The notes below the pieces were generated by a model. The model searched no databases and was not told the DNA's origin. It worked only from the letters and a program-made list of their open reading frames with translations. 64,000 nt of DNA from Zobellia russellii (GTDB lineage Bacteria; Bacteroidota; Bacteroidia; Flavobacteriales; Flavobacteriaceae). Below, piece after piece: positions 53,994 to 62,668 of the stretch (positions are counted from its first letter, which is position 1; each line of letters starts with the position of its first letter). The position numbers and the translations under genes were made by a program. Location: NCBI RefSeq assembly GCF_018728565.1, contig NZ_JACSOI010000008.1, positions 62,001-126,000 on the forward strand. The letters are read 5' to 3'.

Positions 53994-55145
53994 CTAGTTT
54001 TTTTCCGAGGTCTGTGAGTGGGTGTCTATACCCGCGTAGGTGTTAAACTGACCTGATAGTTCCGATGCTTTGCTTTTTTTTATTTTTTCAATTACATATG
54101 GAATGAAAGATACAACAATCATCCCAAAACCTATTAAAAGTAAAACCGCCGGGTTGATAAAGAAATCGCTAAAAGAGAATATACCAATACATAAAATGGT
54201 AGAAAACGGTAGGGATAGCGCTAAGATGTTTACGGCAAAATTAATATCAAAGGTTGGCTTGGTTTGTTTGTCCTCTTCTTCCATTGAACTAATAGCGCTC
54301 ATATGGGCAAACGGCCAAAAACTACATGAACTTTGCGGGAATACCACCAATAAAAGGATTAAAGGGGTAGATAGCGCCGGAAACAGCAAAATGAATATGG
54401 CAGATAAACAGAACGTAATGCCTGCTCTGCGCGTTAAAAGCGAAAGGATAAGTCCAAATTCTCCGGATTTAATACGTACGGCCATACCTATGAACAAAAG
54501 TATAAGCGGTGTCATTATTACCTTAATACTCAATGCGGTGTCTTTTATAAAAGTGGGCAATGAGTCTAAATTAAAACCAAATGACAATAACAAAAGGCCG
54601 GCAATTATGACCATATTTATAGGCTCTTTAATTAGAGCCAGTCCTAAACCTTTAAGCTTACTGGAGGTGGATGGTTTTAAGTCTTGTAATGCTCTTTTGT
54701 GATACCAATGAGTAGCCAACATGTATAGTAGTATAAGAACAAATATTTTGTTTCCTACATCGGCCAAAGCGGCAAGAGCTAAAGAATCATCTCCTAAATA
54801 GATAGCAATAAAAGGAAAACAGGATAGACCTGGTGCCAAAGAAGGCATCAGCATCATTATGGTTCGTTTTTTTGAGTTTTCTTCTTTTGATATGGTTGAG
54901 TTCAGGAAATATTTGGTTGCAAATAGCATAACAAGGTTAAATGCCAAAGCAAGTAAGGGGAAAATTAGTAAGGAACTATCTAGTTTTATTTTGAGTAGAG
55001 CAACAAATATTACGGCTGGCAAGGCAACACTAAGAATGATAACCTTAACACCTTTTAGGTCTTGCTTAGCTACTTTTTTTTGTAATAGTAGCCCTAAACC
55101 AATAATGAGCAATAGTTCTAACGTGTTTTGAAGGGCGAAATTCAT
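53994..55145 (-). CDS. AEC-family (auxin efflux carrier-like) permease
   Basis: A 383-residue inner-membrane protein with about ten hydrophobic helices in two halves, the AEC/BART fold. The start at 55145 (MNFALQNTLELLLIIGLGLLLQKK) gives a helix at once; a longer frame from 55298 adds 51 polar residues that overlap the aminotransferase gene, and is rejected. The last 30 residues are polar and cytoplasmic. Relatives carry small organic acids such as malate or malonate. Here, between an aminotransferase and alanine dehydrogenase, an oxo-acid or amino-acid substrate is plausible but inferred. Confidence 0.8.
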   Translation of the reverse strand: MNFALQNTLELLLIIGLGLLLQKKVAKQDLKGVKVIILSVALPAVIFVALLKIKLDSSLLIFPLLALAFNLVMLFATKYFLNSTISKEENSKKRTIMMLMPSLAPGLSCFPFIAIYLGDDSLALAALADVGNKIFVLILLYMLATHWYHKRALQDLKPSTSSKLKGLGLALIKEPINMVIIAGLLLLSFGFNLDSLPTFIKDTALSIKVIMTPLILLFIGMAVRIKSGEFGLILSLLTRRAGITFCLSAIFILLFPALSTPLILLLVVFPQSSCSFWPFAHMSAISSMEEEDKQTKPTFDINFAVNILALSLPFSTILCIGIFSFSDFFINPAVLLLIGFGMIVVSFIPYVIEKIKKSKASELSGQFNTYAGIDTHSQTSEKN

Positions 55146-55266
55146 AGGGTGTAGTTTAAGAATTAATGAGTAGGTAAAAAGGATTGAAAAACCCAAAGAG
55201 AGCCGATATCTGGTAATATCAAGGCAATTGATGGTTGAACCGACTCTCGGGGGTATTTCATAGCAA

Positions 55267-56454
55267 TTATGCGAGGACTTTTTGTAAAGCGGTACCAAAA
55301 ATTTCCATTTCTTCCATAGTACCCATACTTACGCGACACCAGTTTTTGTCCATAATGTCAAAAGCACGTACGCCAACATGTTGCTCGGTCATTTTTTCCA
55401 AGAATTCTTTGCCTTCCATTTCAATTGGAAAAAGAATAAAACTTGTAGAGGATGGTACGTAGCTGTATCCCATTTTATCCAGAACAGAGTAGACATATTC
55501 TCTACATTCAGCATTTAGTTTTCTTGACTTGTTTTGGAACGCTACATCGTCCATACTAACGGATGCCGCAAAAATGGTAGGGTAGGAGATGCCCATTCCT
55601 CCACGGGTTATTTTTTGGATTTTATCCAATGTAGCCTCTTGCGCCACAATGTAACCTATTCTAAGGCCTGCCATTCCGTGAATTTTAGAGAAAGTGCGGG
55701 CTATAATAACGTCTTTGCCCTCGTTAATAAGGGAAACCATACTCTTTTTGGCCGCATCGTCCAAGAACCCTAAATAGGCCTCATCTATGAAAACCGTAAC
55801 CTTGTCCGATACGCGGGAGCAGAAATCTACCAATTCCGCATGATCGGTCATACTACCTGTTGGGTTGTTGGGGTTACAGATGTATACCAATTTGGTATCT
55901 GCATCAATAGCTGCTTCCATAGCGGAAAGGTCATGAGACCAGTCTTCCTTTAATGGAACGGGCTTCCAAGTGGCACCAGTGGCTTCGGCAACTTTAATAA
56001 GAGACATGTAGGATGGATCAGCAGAAACAATATTTCCGCCATCGGCAAATAATACCATTGCAGTTTTTTCCAATAGATCAGAAGAACCTGGTCCCATCAT
56101 AATGTTCTTGGCGGTAACTTTTTCTTCAACGGCAATTTTTTCCATTAGGTCAAAAAGTTCTTTCCACGCATATCTATTTCCCATGGGTGCCGCGTTCTTA
56201 AAGGCTTCGATAGCTTTAGGAGACGGCCCGTATGGGTTCTCATTTGCGTTTAACTTGGCCAAAAGCTCCATTGTGTCTGGAAATACATTGGCGTTATATT
56301 CTTTAAAAAACGGACTATAAAGTGTCTGCCCTTTTGCGTTAATATGTAGTCCTTTGGCATTTGATTTTCCAAAAGTTACGTGTGGAATTACCATTGCTCC
56401 TGCTGCGGTCAACATTCCTCGTTTTAACCAAGCTCTTCTGTCTAAAGTGTTCAT
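55267..56454 (-). CDS. Tat-signal PLP aminotransferase (HisC-like)
   Basis: A 395-residue fold-type I aminotransferase with an N-terminal twin-arginine signal (DRRAWLKRG at residues 5-13, then a hydrophobic stretch to about 26). The enzyme part resembles histidinol-phosphate aminotransferases: KLNANENPYGPSPKAIEAF, YICNPNNPTGSM, VFIDEAYLGF, and ARTFSKIHGMAGLRIGY with the PLP lysine. The signal implies that it is exported folded, with PLP bound, and works outside the cytoplasm, so it is unlikely to be the histidine-synthesis enzyme. The substrate is unknown. It follows the lipoprotein gene by 28 bases in the receptor operon. Confidence 0.88.
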   Translation of the reverse strand: MNTLDRRAWLKRGMLTAAGAMVIPHVTFGKSNAKGLHINAKGQTLYSPFFKEYNANVFPDTMELLAKLNANENPYGPSPKAIEAFKNAAPMGNRYAWKELFDLMEKIAVEEKVTAKNIMMGPGSSDLLEKTAMVLFADGGNIVSADPSYMSLIKVAEATGATWKPVPLKEDWSHDLSAMEAAIDADTKLVYICNPNNPTGSMTDHAELVDFCSRVSDKVTVFIDEAYLGFLDDAAKKSMVSLINEGKDVIIARTFSKIHGMAGLRIGYIVAQEATLDKIQKITRGGMGISYPTIFAASVSMDDVAFQNKSRKLNAECREYVYSVLDKMGYSYVPSSTSFILFPIEMEGKEFLEKMTEQHVGVRAFDIMDKNWCRVSMGTMEEMEIFGTALQKVLA

Positions 56455-56482
56455 AATGCTGTTTGTATTTAAGTTAAAAAGT

Positions 56483-56983
56483 CTAATTCATTTCTACTGG
56501 TAAGGCGTTGGCGCCTAAATCTCCGGAAGCAACAATGGTATCATCAGTGTCACTTAAGTAGATGTTAATGTGTGAATCCATATCAGGGATAGAATCATAA
56601 AAACTGGTGTCAGTAATAACGAAGAATTTGTTCGTCATAAATTCACCGCTATCTCCGGAAACATCATCTAATGCAATCATTGTAGTGGTTCCGGTACCTA
56701 CCATGCCATCCATAATTAAGGCAGGGTGCGATAGTCCTTCTACAGTATTGTATAGTGCAACCTGTACTAAAGTGCGATCAAGGTTGTCTTTCCAGAAAAC
56801 AATTCTTCCATTTACATTTGATCCTGCTGGGTCTGTAGATGCTATGGTGTATGCCATGTACTGGTTAAGTGTACCGCCACCGTCAGCTGCGGTAAGTACG
56901 GGGTCAAGTCTTTCTTGTTCGCAAGAGATAAGACCTGTAGCGACCACCATTACTACTAAAATGTTTTTTATATACTTTATCAT
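56483..56983 (-). CDS. Exported lipoprotein of the receptor-aminotransferase operon
   Basis: A 166-residue lipoprotein with lipobox LISC (Cys21). The mature part is beta-rich; LVQVALYNTVEGLSHPALIMDG and DSHINIYLSDTDDTIVASGDLG recall the CHRD fold (a domain known from chordin and from many exported bacterial proteins), but this match is weak. It lies 35 bases after the TonB receptor stop and may be its surface partner, taking the place of the SusD proteins of sugar loci. The role is not known. Confidence 0.75.
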   Translation of the reverse strand: MIKYIKNILVVMVVATGLISCEQERLDPVLTAADGGGTLNQYMAYTIASTDPAGSNVNGRIVFWKDNLDRTLVQVALYNTVEGLSHPALIMDGMVGTGTTTMIALDDVSGDSGEFMTNKFFVITDTSFYDSIPDMDSHINIYLSDTDDTIVASGDLGANALPVEMN

Positions 56984-57018
56984 AATTATCTTTTTTAAGT
57001 TTTACCGGATATTCTTTT

Positions 57019-59964
57019 CTATAGTGTAAATGTCAATCTACCGAAGTAGTAAGATCCCGATGATCCTTGCTGATAGTTAGAATACAAGTTGAAGGTTCTT
57101 AATTCATACCTTACTATTTCTGGGTATTCATTAAAGATGTTGTTACCTCCTATGGTGAAACTGATTTTATCTGAAAAGTTGTAGGTAACACCCATGTCCG
57201 TAGTGAACTCAGGTGTGAAATATTGATCCGCGTAACCTACACTACCATCAAGTAGAGTACGTTCTCTGCTATCCCTAGTTTGAACAGAACCGAATCTGGT
57301 ACCTCTTAGCATGGCCGAGAACTTACCAATAGAGTAGTTTAATGTTCCTATAATCTTGCTACTTGGTGTACCCGTTTCAAACTGACCGATAAGTCCTCGG
57401 TTTACATAGTTGTCAGCCAATTCTTCGTCCGTAAGATTAGTGTTTAGGTCAGGAATATTTACATTTTCAAATTTGTTCTCTCTGAAAGTTCCTGAAAGTG
57501 TAACTCCCAACTTACCTGCACCAATATTCTTGTTGTAGTTCAGTACGGCTTCAACACCTTTAGTACTGATGTCACCACCGTTAATTCTAAAACTAGCTAA
57601 ACCGCTACCGATGATTGGGGAAAGTACAGGTGCTTGACCGGCATCAAATTCTCCAGTTTCAAATATTCTGTCAAAAATGTCAATTTTATAGGCATCAACA
57701 GTTAAATTCAATTTTCCAATTTTGGTAGTGAAACCTAAGCTGTAGTTTCTAGAACGCTCTTCTTGTAGTTGACCTATGCCCAATGCTCTTGCAGCAGAAC
57801 TACTATTGGGATATAACGTACCGTCAAATGGCTCTAGGCCTACGAAAAAAGTATAACTGTGAGAGTAGTTCAATTCTTGTAATGAAGGAGCTCTAAAGCC
57901 ACTGCTGAAAGAGCCTCTCAATGCAAAATTGTCGCCAATAGAATAACGTGCGGCTACCTTACCGGTCAATACGTTACCAAAATCCGAGTAGTTTTCTAAT
58001 CGCAGTGCTCCGGAAACTAAGAAAGCTTCAGTAACATCCAATTCCATATCTACATAAGCCGCCATTACCGAACGGTAAGAGTTACTTTCATTTTCAGGTG
58101 CAAATCCGCGGAAACACTGACAGTTTAATGCGTAGTTTTTAACCAACTCTTGGCTTACCCCTGCGTAAGGTAGTACAACTGGGTTTCCAGAGCCATCTAC
58201 AATTGGGGTTCCGTTCAAGTCTTCTAAAGGAAAGCCATCAGGACCAACCAAGGCTTGGTTGTCTTCCGTAGCGGTAACTACACCTGCGGTTCCTGCTGTC
58301 CAGCTTTCTTCTTGGCCTGCAACTATCGCATAGTTTTCAACTCTTAATTCACCACCAAAAGCCACGTTCAGTCCAGATAGAATATCATCATAAAAGTTAG
58401 TGAAATCAAGATTTAATGTGTTTTGGGCAAAGCTGTGCGTACCTAAGTACATTTCTGTTGGTGAACTGGTTCCGATACTTGCGTTCCAAGTATTGAACAT
58501 ACCATATTTAGCGGAGTTGTAACCAAAGGTATTACTCAGGTCAAAATCAAAATCACCAAGCTCTCCGGTAATTCCCGTGGACAAAGAAAGATTGTATTGG
58601 TCTGTATAAATTTGAGGTCTAAATCCGTTCGGGTATAGGTCAAAACTAGTTCTGTCCGCTTGTGCAGCTCTTCTATAGAAACAGCTATAGGCATCTGAGT
58701 ACTGGTAACCGAAATCCCCAAAAGCATAAAAATCCGTGGTTTCACTCAACGGATTTTCAAGATTAAAGCCAAAGCCCATAAGTGTCTTGGCCGGGAGTCC
58801 TGAATACGTTGCTACATCTACTTGTTCGATATCTCTTGCTGCCATGAGCCCTTCTACTGTTGTTAACGTGCTCATTGCTGCGGTGTTTCCACTTGCTTGT
58901 GCGGCAACCAGTTCTGGGTTGGTTATAACCGGTCTTCCGTTTACATCTGTGGTTTGGTTGTTCAGGTAACCATCGCTGTATAGTGGCGCTCTGTCTATTT
59001 CTAGTACGGTTGGTCTAATAGTTCGTTCAGATTGGCTGATCAATGCGGAAACATTAAAGTAACCGCCGTTTTCGAATCCAATTCCGTAATTACCATCAAA
59101 TTGAAAATTGAAACCATCCCAATCCCCGGATGATCTGTTTAAGGCTTTCTCGCCATCTGTCAAGTCAGAATCACTAAAGTCAGGCGACTTGTTTGGGTAA
59201 CCACCAACAGTAAGAGTACCGGTAAATTCACCGGTTCCCTTTTTTGTTACTACGTTAATTACCCCTGCAATGGCATCTGAACCATATTGCGCAGAAGCAC
59301 CATCACGAAGTATTTCAATATGATCGATACCTATGGAAGGTATAAATTTCATATCAACAGCGTTAGAGGGTGTACCTGTCTGCGATGCGGCTAAAATTGC
59401 CGAGGTGTGCCTTCTTTTTCCGTTTACTAAAACCAACATTTGGTTAGGTGCCAAACCCCTAAGACTTGGTGGGCTAACGAATGAGGATAGGTCTCCACCA
59501 CCACTGGTATAAGCGGTGAATGACGGCGCCGAAGCAGCCAACATTTGTGAAAGATCTTGTTGAGGCATATTAATAGCTTCTTCTTTAATATTAATAACAT
59601 CCACCGGAACCGGAGTATTCAATTTAGTTCTGGGTTGACCCCTGGAACCAATTACAATAGTTTCTAGCAGTTGTTCCGCAGCCATGGCCAAGGTTACGTT
59701 TACGGTTGCTTGACCGCCTACGGGTACTTCTTTAGTTCCGTATCCTAAGGATGAGAATATAAGGATAGCATCTGCCGGAGCGTCTATCGTATAATTTCCA
59801 TCAAAATCAGTAAGTGTTCCTTTTGTTGTGCCTTTAATAATAATGTCGGTGCCTGGTAGCACGACTCCTTCTTCATCTACTACCGTACCGGTAATAGTCG
59901 TCTCTTGTCCGTATGAGATCATACAGTTTAAAAATAAGAGTGATAGTATTAGAGCTTTCTTCAT
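57019..59964 (-). CDS. TonB-dependent receptor heading the aminotransferase operon
   Basis: A 981-residue outer-membrane receptor. It has a signal peptide (1-20), a carboxypeptidase-like domain (about 22-97, ITGTVVDEEGVVLPGTDI), a plug (about 105-230, LRGLAPNQMLVLVNGKRRHTSA and IDHIEILRDGASAQYGSDAIAGVINVV) and a barrel ending in YFGRLTFTL. It belongs to the same branch as the receptor at 29944 but is well diverged. The ATG at 59964 (MKKALILSLLFLN) gives a proper signal peptide; a start at 59994 adds 10 residues. It is divergent from the Lrp/AsnC gene, which probably regulates it. The imported substrate is inferred to be an amino compound. Confidence 0.92.
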   Translation of the reverse strand: MKKALILSLLFLNCMISYGQETTITGTVVDEEGVVLPGTDIIIKGTTKGTLTDFDGNYTIDAPADAILIFSSLGYGTKEVPVGGQATVNVTLAMAAEQLLETIVIGSRGQPRTKLNTPVPVDVINIKEEAINMPQQDLSQMLAASAPSFTAYTSGGGDLSSFVSPPSLRGLAPNQMLVLVNGKRRHTSAILAASQTGTPSNAVDMKFIPSIGIDHIEILRDGASAQYGSDAIAGVINVVTKKGTGEFTGTLTVGGYPNKSPDFSDSDLTDGEKALNRSSGDWDGFNFQFDGNYGIGFENGGYFNVSALISQSERTIRPTVLEIDRAPLYSDGYLNNQTTDVNGRPVITNPELVAAQASGNTAAMSTLTTVEGLMAARDIEQVDVATYSGLPAKTLMGFGFNLENPLSETTDFYAFGDFGYQYSDAYSCFYRRAAQADRTSFDLYPNGFRPQIYTDQYNLSLSTGITGELGDFDFDLSNTFGYNSAKYGMFNTWNASIGTSSPTEMYLGTHSFAQNTLNLDFTNFYDDILSGLNVAFGGELRVENYAIVAGQEESWTAGTAGVVTATEDNQALVGPDGFPLEDLNGTPIVDGSGNPVVLPYAGVSQELVKNYALNCQCFRGFAPENESNSYRSVMAAYVDMELDVTEAFLVSGALRLENYSDFGNVLTGKVAARYSIGDNFALRGSFSSGFRAPSLQELNYSHSYTFFVGLEPFDGTLYPNSSSAARALGIGQLQEERSRNYSLGFTTKIGKLNLTVDAYKIDIFDRIFETGEFDAGQAPVLSPIIGSGLASFRINGGDISTKGVEAVLNYNKNIGAGKLGVTLSGTFRENKFENVNIPDLNTNLTDEELADNYVNRGLIGQFETGTPSSKIIGTLNYSIGKFSAMLRGTRFGSVQTRDSRERTLLDGSVGYADQYFTPEFTTDMGVTYNFSDKISFTIGGNNIFNEYPEIVRYELRTFNLYSNYQQGSSGSYYFGRLTFTL

Positions 59965-60518
59965 AAGTACAAGGTTTTGGTTGATACTAAACATTGTTCA
60001 TTTGCCCAACCACACCTTATCCAATCGGGGGACGGTGGTCAAATGCGATAAAAGAAAAGTTCCGGATACTTAACGTGTCGGTTGTCATTGTTTGTGACCT
60101 AACGACACCACAATATTAGTGTGACTTTTTGATTAAAAAAAATGCGACACCCTTTGAAAACACTGTGTTTTAGGTAGTTATGAGTGTTTAATCTGCCGAT
60201 ATGGTAATTTTTGATGAAAAATTGATCAATATGACAGAATTCAGGTTTTTAGATTTTAAAAATCTAACGATATGTAAATATTGCGTTATAAAACCATTTT
60301 TATGGCATTAAAAATTTGAAGCGGTCAATTTTTAATTATATCCATAAAAAAACGGGTTTAATTAGTGAATTATAACTGATTTTTTAAAATCATTAAACTA
60401 TTTTTACTAAAATCCTCTAAATGGTAAATTAAATTGAACATTTTGTGATGATTGTAAGCTGATTATCAAGAGGTGACCCAAAATTTCGGGTAGTAAATAA
60501 CCAAGAAAAATACTACAA
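59965..60518. promoter_or_regulatory. Divergent control region between TonB receptor and Lrp/AsnC genes
   Basis: These 554 bases are AT-rich and hold no supported ORF. Perfect inverted repeats are TTAGATTT-TAA-AAATCTAA (60249-60267) and TGATTTT-TT-AAAATCA (60377-60392). Lrp-type proteins bind AT-rich, weakly palindromic sites, so these are candidates. No clear TAnnTTTG box could be assigned to either gene. Confidence 0.45.
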
Positions 60519-60980
60519 ATGAGAGACAAACTTGATTCAGTAGACCATAAAATATTAACGTTATTATCTAATGATGCACAGATGCCCTATACGGAAGTTG
60601 CAAAGCGTGCAGGAATCTCTCCTGGAACGGTACATATGCGTACACGTAAAATGAAGAATATGGGAGTTATTAAAGGGGCTACCCTAAGTCTAGACTACAG
60701 TAAAATGGGGTATAAGATGACTGTTTTTCTGGGGATATATCTGCGCGAGAGTTTCTTATATAAGATAGTAATAGAAGAATTGGCTAAAATTCAAGAGGTG
60801 GTTAAAATCCATCATAGTACTGGAAAGTATGACATCTTTATAAAGGTACATGCTAAGGATAGTCTACATTACAGGAGGCTATATCAAGAGGCAATACTTA
60901 CTATTGAAGGTATACGGGGTATAGAATCCTTTATTTCTGTAGAAGAGAACATGAGTAGACATATTAATTTTGAGAGCTGA
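60519..60980 (+). CDS. Lrp/AsnC-family transcriptional regulator
   Basis: A 153-residue regulator. The N-terminal winged helix-turn-helix (about 5-60, LDSVDHKILTLLSNDAQMPYTEVAKRAGISPGTVHMRTRKM) is followed by the RAM ligand-binding domain (about 68-145, KMGYKMTVFLGIYL; VVKIHHSTGKYDIFIKVHAKD). Members sense amino acids and bind as octamers or dimers. Its place divergent from the receptor-aminotransferase-alanine dehydrogenase genes suggests that it controls them in response to an amino acid. The effector is unknown. Confidence 0.94.
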   Translation: MRDKLDSVDHKILTLLSNDAQMPYTEVAKRAGISPGTVHMRTRKMKNMGVIKGATLSLDYSKMGYKMTVFLGIYLRESFLYKIVIEELAKIQEVVKIHHSTGKYDIFIKVHAKDSLHYRRLYQEAILTIEGIRGIESFISVEENMSRHINFES

Positions 60981-61121
60981 CCATTAAGTAACATGCTATT
61001 GCAACAGCGTGTATGGCTGTTTAGAATGATAAGAATGTGTTAAAAAGGCTGTTCCTTCGTAACAATCTCATCTCAGTATCGTCTTTTAAGTAATTCATCA
61101 AATCATTTAAAACGATAAATT

Positions 61122-61457
61122 ATGAGAAAAACTAGTTTAGTCTTGGTAGCTGCAATGCTACTTTCAATCGGTAATGTTTTTGCTAACGAAGGTGAAAACA
61201 AGAAATCAATAAAAAACTTAACGGTTCAAATTTACGAGCTGCTAACGGACAACTCTTTAACTATTAAAGAAGTTGATGAAACGGCCTTTGTTCGTTTTAC
61301 CTTAAACCAAAATCAAGAAATTGTGGTGTTAAGTGTAAATGCGGATAATGAAGTGGTTGAAGCTTTTGTAAAAGAGAAGCTCAATTATAAAAAGGTCAGT
61401 ATTCAGGCGTATAAGGAAGGGAGAACCTATACTTTGCCTGTTCGCATTGCAGGTTAA
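61122..61457 (+). CDS. Small exported protein, copy B of a paralogous pair
   Basis: A 111-residue protein with a signal peptide (1-21, VFA before N22). It shares its whole layout with the protein at 52455-52805: the QIYEL block, a VRF strand, VLSVNADNEVVEAFVKEKLNYKKVS and a final YTLPVRIAG. No named family is recognised. The two copies flank the receptor-aminotransferase locus about 8.3 kb apart, in the same orientation. Copy B lies 141 bases after the Lrp gene. Confidence 0.75.
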   Translation: MRKTSLVLVAAMLLSIGNVFANEGENKKSIKNLTVQIYELLTDNSLTIKEVDETAFVRFTLNQNQEIVVLSVNADNEVVEAFVKEKLNYKKVSIQAYKEGRTYTLPVRIAG

Positions 61458-61476
61458 ATAGGTTTAGGTAAATATT

Positions 61477-61519
61477 AAATCCTGAGGGCGGCTCATCACC
61501 GAACTCAGGATTTTTTTTT
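61477..61519. terminator. Terminator of copy B, overlapping the end of the DUF1456 gene
   Basis: AAATCCTGAG and CTCAGGATTT pair around 17 bases, then nine T. The T-run and part of the right arm lie in the last codons (Lys-rich end) of the convergent DUF1456 gene. Confidence 0.85.
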
Positions 61520-61876
61520 GTTCTTGTATTTTACGTTAGTAATATCTTTGTTGATTTTCTTTTGTTGTTGCGTCTTAAAATCCGGTCTTTTAGCGTGATT
61601 GACCTTTACCGGTTTCACAACTTTTTTGGAAAGTACTTCACCCGGTGTTTTTGGGTTTTCTTTCGTTCCCCTCAAATGAATCACTAATCCGTTTAAAAAA
61701 TTACGCAATACTTGATCGCCGCACTCCATATAGTTGGGGTGGTCGTCCTTTCTAAAAAAGGCGCCCAATTCACTTTTGCTAATGTTGAAGTCAACAAGTT
61801 TTAGAATGTCAATTATCTCATCATCTCTCAGCATTAATGCTACTCTAAGCTTCTTAAAAACATCGTTATTGGTCAT
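61505..61876 (-). CDS. DUF1456 (YehS-like) protein
   Basis: A 123-residue protein with one DUF1456 domain (about residues 1-75: NNDVFKKLRVALMLRDDEIIDILKLVDFNISKSELGAFFRKDDHPNYMECGDQVLRNFLNGLVIHLRG) and a highly basic tail (about 80-123), which could bind nucleic acid. E. coli YehS has two such domains and no known function. The ATG at 61876 starts the conserved part; a longer frame from 61921 is not supported. It is convergent with copy B. Confidence 0.9.
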   Translation of the reverse strand: MTNNDVFKKLRVALMLRDDEIIDILKLVDFNISKSELGAFFRKDDHPNYMECGDQVLRNFLNGLVIHLRGTKENPKTPGEVLSKKVVKPVKVNHAKRPDFKTQQQKKINKDITNVKYKNKKKS

Positions 61877-61994
61877 AGCGTAAAATTTTTGGCAAGGTAT
61901 TACAAAAATATGGAGAACCATACTGATGAACCGTTATACTGACAATCTTGCCATAGAATTAGCTCTAACTTTAATTCCATATTACATATGAAAA

Positions 61995-62066
61995 TGACGT
62001 TTTGTCACTTTTATATGCATGAATAATGACAGATAGTCATGATTTAGTAGTTGGTATGTAATTTGT
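61995..62066 (+). promoter_or_regulatory. Composite heat-shock promoter of hsp20
   Basis: Two TGAC-N5-GTCA palindromes (TGACGTTTTGTCA at 61995-62007; TGACAGATAGTCA at 62027-62039) are 32 bases apart. Thirteen bases after the second comes TTGGTATGTAATTTGT, whose GG (62053) and GT (62065) keep the sigma-54 -24/-12 spacing of 12. No TAnnTTTG box is present here. The first palindrome matches the box upstream of grpE in 11 of 13 bases, and the box-to-GG distance (26 bases from box start) is identical at both genes. Confidence 0.6.
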
Positions 62067-62117
62067 CTTTAATCAATCGAATTAAAAATTTAAAGTCTAA
62101 TATAAAATATAGATATC

Positions 62118-62543
62118 ATGAGTATAGTAAAAAGAAACAACTTGGCTTTTCCTTCATTAATGAACGAGATTTTTAAGCCTGATTGGTTTGGTGGTATGGA
62201 GAATGTAGCAACAAGCACTCCTGCTGTAAATATTAAGGACAACGAAAAGAGTTTTGAACTCGATTTGATTGTGCCTGGAAGAAAGAAAGAGGATTTTAAT
62301 ATTGAAGTAGACAATGAACTTTTGACCATTTCTGCTGAATTAAAGGATCAAAAAGAAGTAAAAGAAGAGAATTATACCCGTCGCGAGTTTAGATTTTCAT
62401 CTTTTAAAAGAGCTTTTACGCTTCCAGAATCTATCAATGTAGATGACATTAAAGCAGATTATGTTGATGGTGTTTTAAAAATTGAATTACCGAAAAAAGA
62501 AGAAGCTTTGCCAAAACCAAAGCGTCTTATTGAGTTGAAGTAA
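62118..62543 (+). CDS. hsp20: Small heat-shock protein (Hsp20/alpha-crystallin)
   Basis: A 141-residue ATP-independent holdase that keeps unfolding proteins soluble. The alpha-crystallin domain spans about 34-128 (PAVNIKDNEKSFELDLIVPGRKKEDFNIEVDN at its start and DGVLKIELPKK near its end), with a C-terminal Ile-x-(Ile/Val)-like anchor (LIELK). The length is typical. It is a single gene with a 62-base gap from the putative -24/-12 promoter and its own terminator. Confidence 0.95.
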   Translation: MSIVKRNNLAFPSLMNEIFKPDWFGGMENVATSTPAVNIKDNEKSFELDLIVPGRKKEDFNIEVDNELLTISAELKDQKEVKEENYTRREFRFSSFKRAFTLPESINVDDIKADYVDGVLKIELPKKEEALPKPKRLIELK

Positions 62544-62587
62544 AAGTTAGATTGGTTGTTTTGTCTTAGTACAAAACGTTTCATAAT

Positions 62588-62604
62588 CCCGATTATTAAT
62601 CGGG
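62588..62604. repeat. Short inverted repeat after hsp20
   Basis: CCCGATT-ATT-AATCGGG forms a 7-bp stem without a T-run, 44 bases after the hsp20 stop and before the main terminator. Confidence 0.4.
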
Positions 62605-62633
62605 TAGATTTAAGTTTGGTTGGTTAGTTGAAG

Positions 62634-62668
62634 AAGCGCCCTAGGTATATTTCTAGGGTGCTTTTTTT
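62634..62668 (+). terminator. Terminator of hsp20
   Basis: AAGCGCCCTAG pairs with CTAGGGTGCTT (one G-T pair) around eight bases, then seven T. Confidence 0.85.

Noticed and set aside
54070-54702. A 210-residue plus-strand ORF opposite the AEC permease
   Set aside because: The minus-strand frame encodes a coherent membrane protein in an operon, and the plus-strand frame shows no domain.
29944-59964. Recent duplication of the two large TonB receptors
   Set aside because: They share family blocks in the plug but differ widely in the barrel, so they are old paralogues and not a repeat.
52455-61457. Mobile genomic island bounded by the paralogous pair
   Set aside because: There is no integrase, insertion sequence, tRNA or direct repeat at the ends, and base composition looks like the surroundings.
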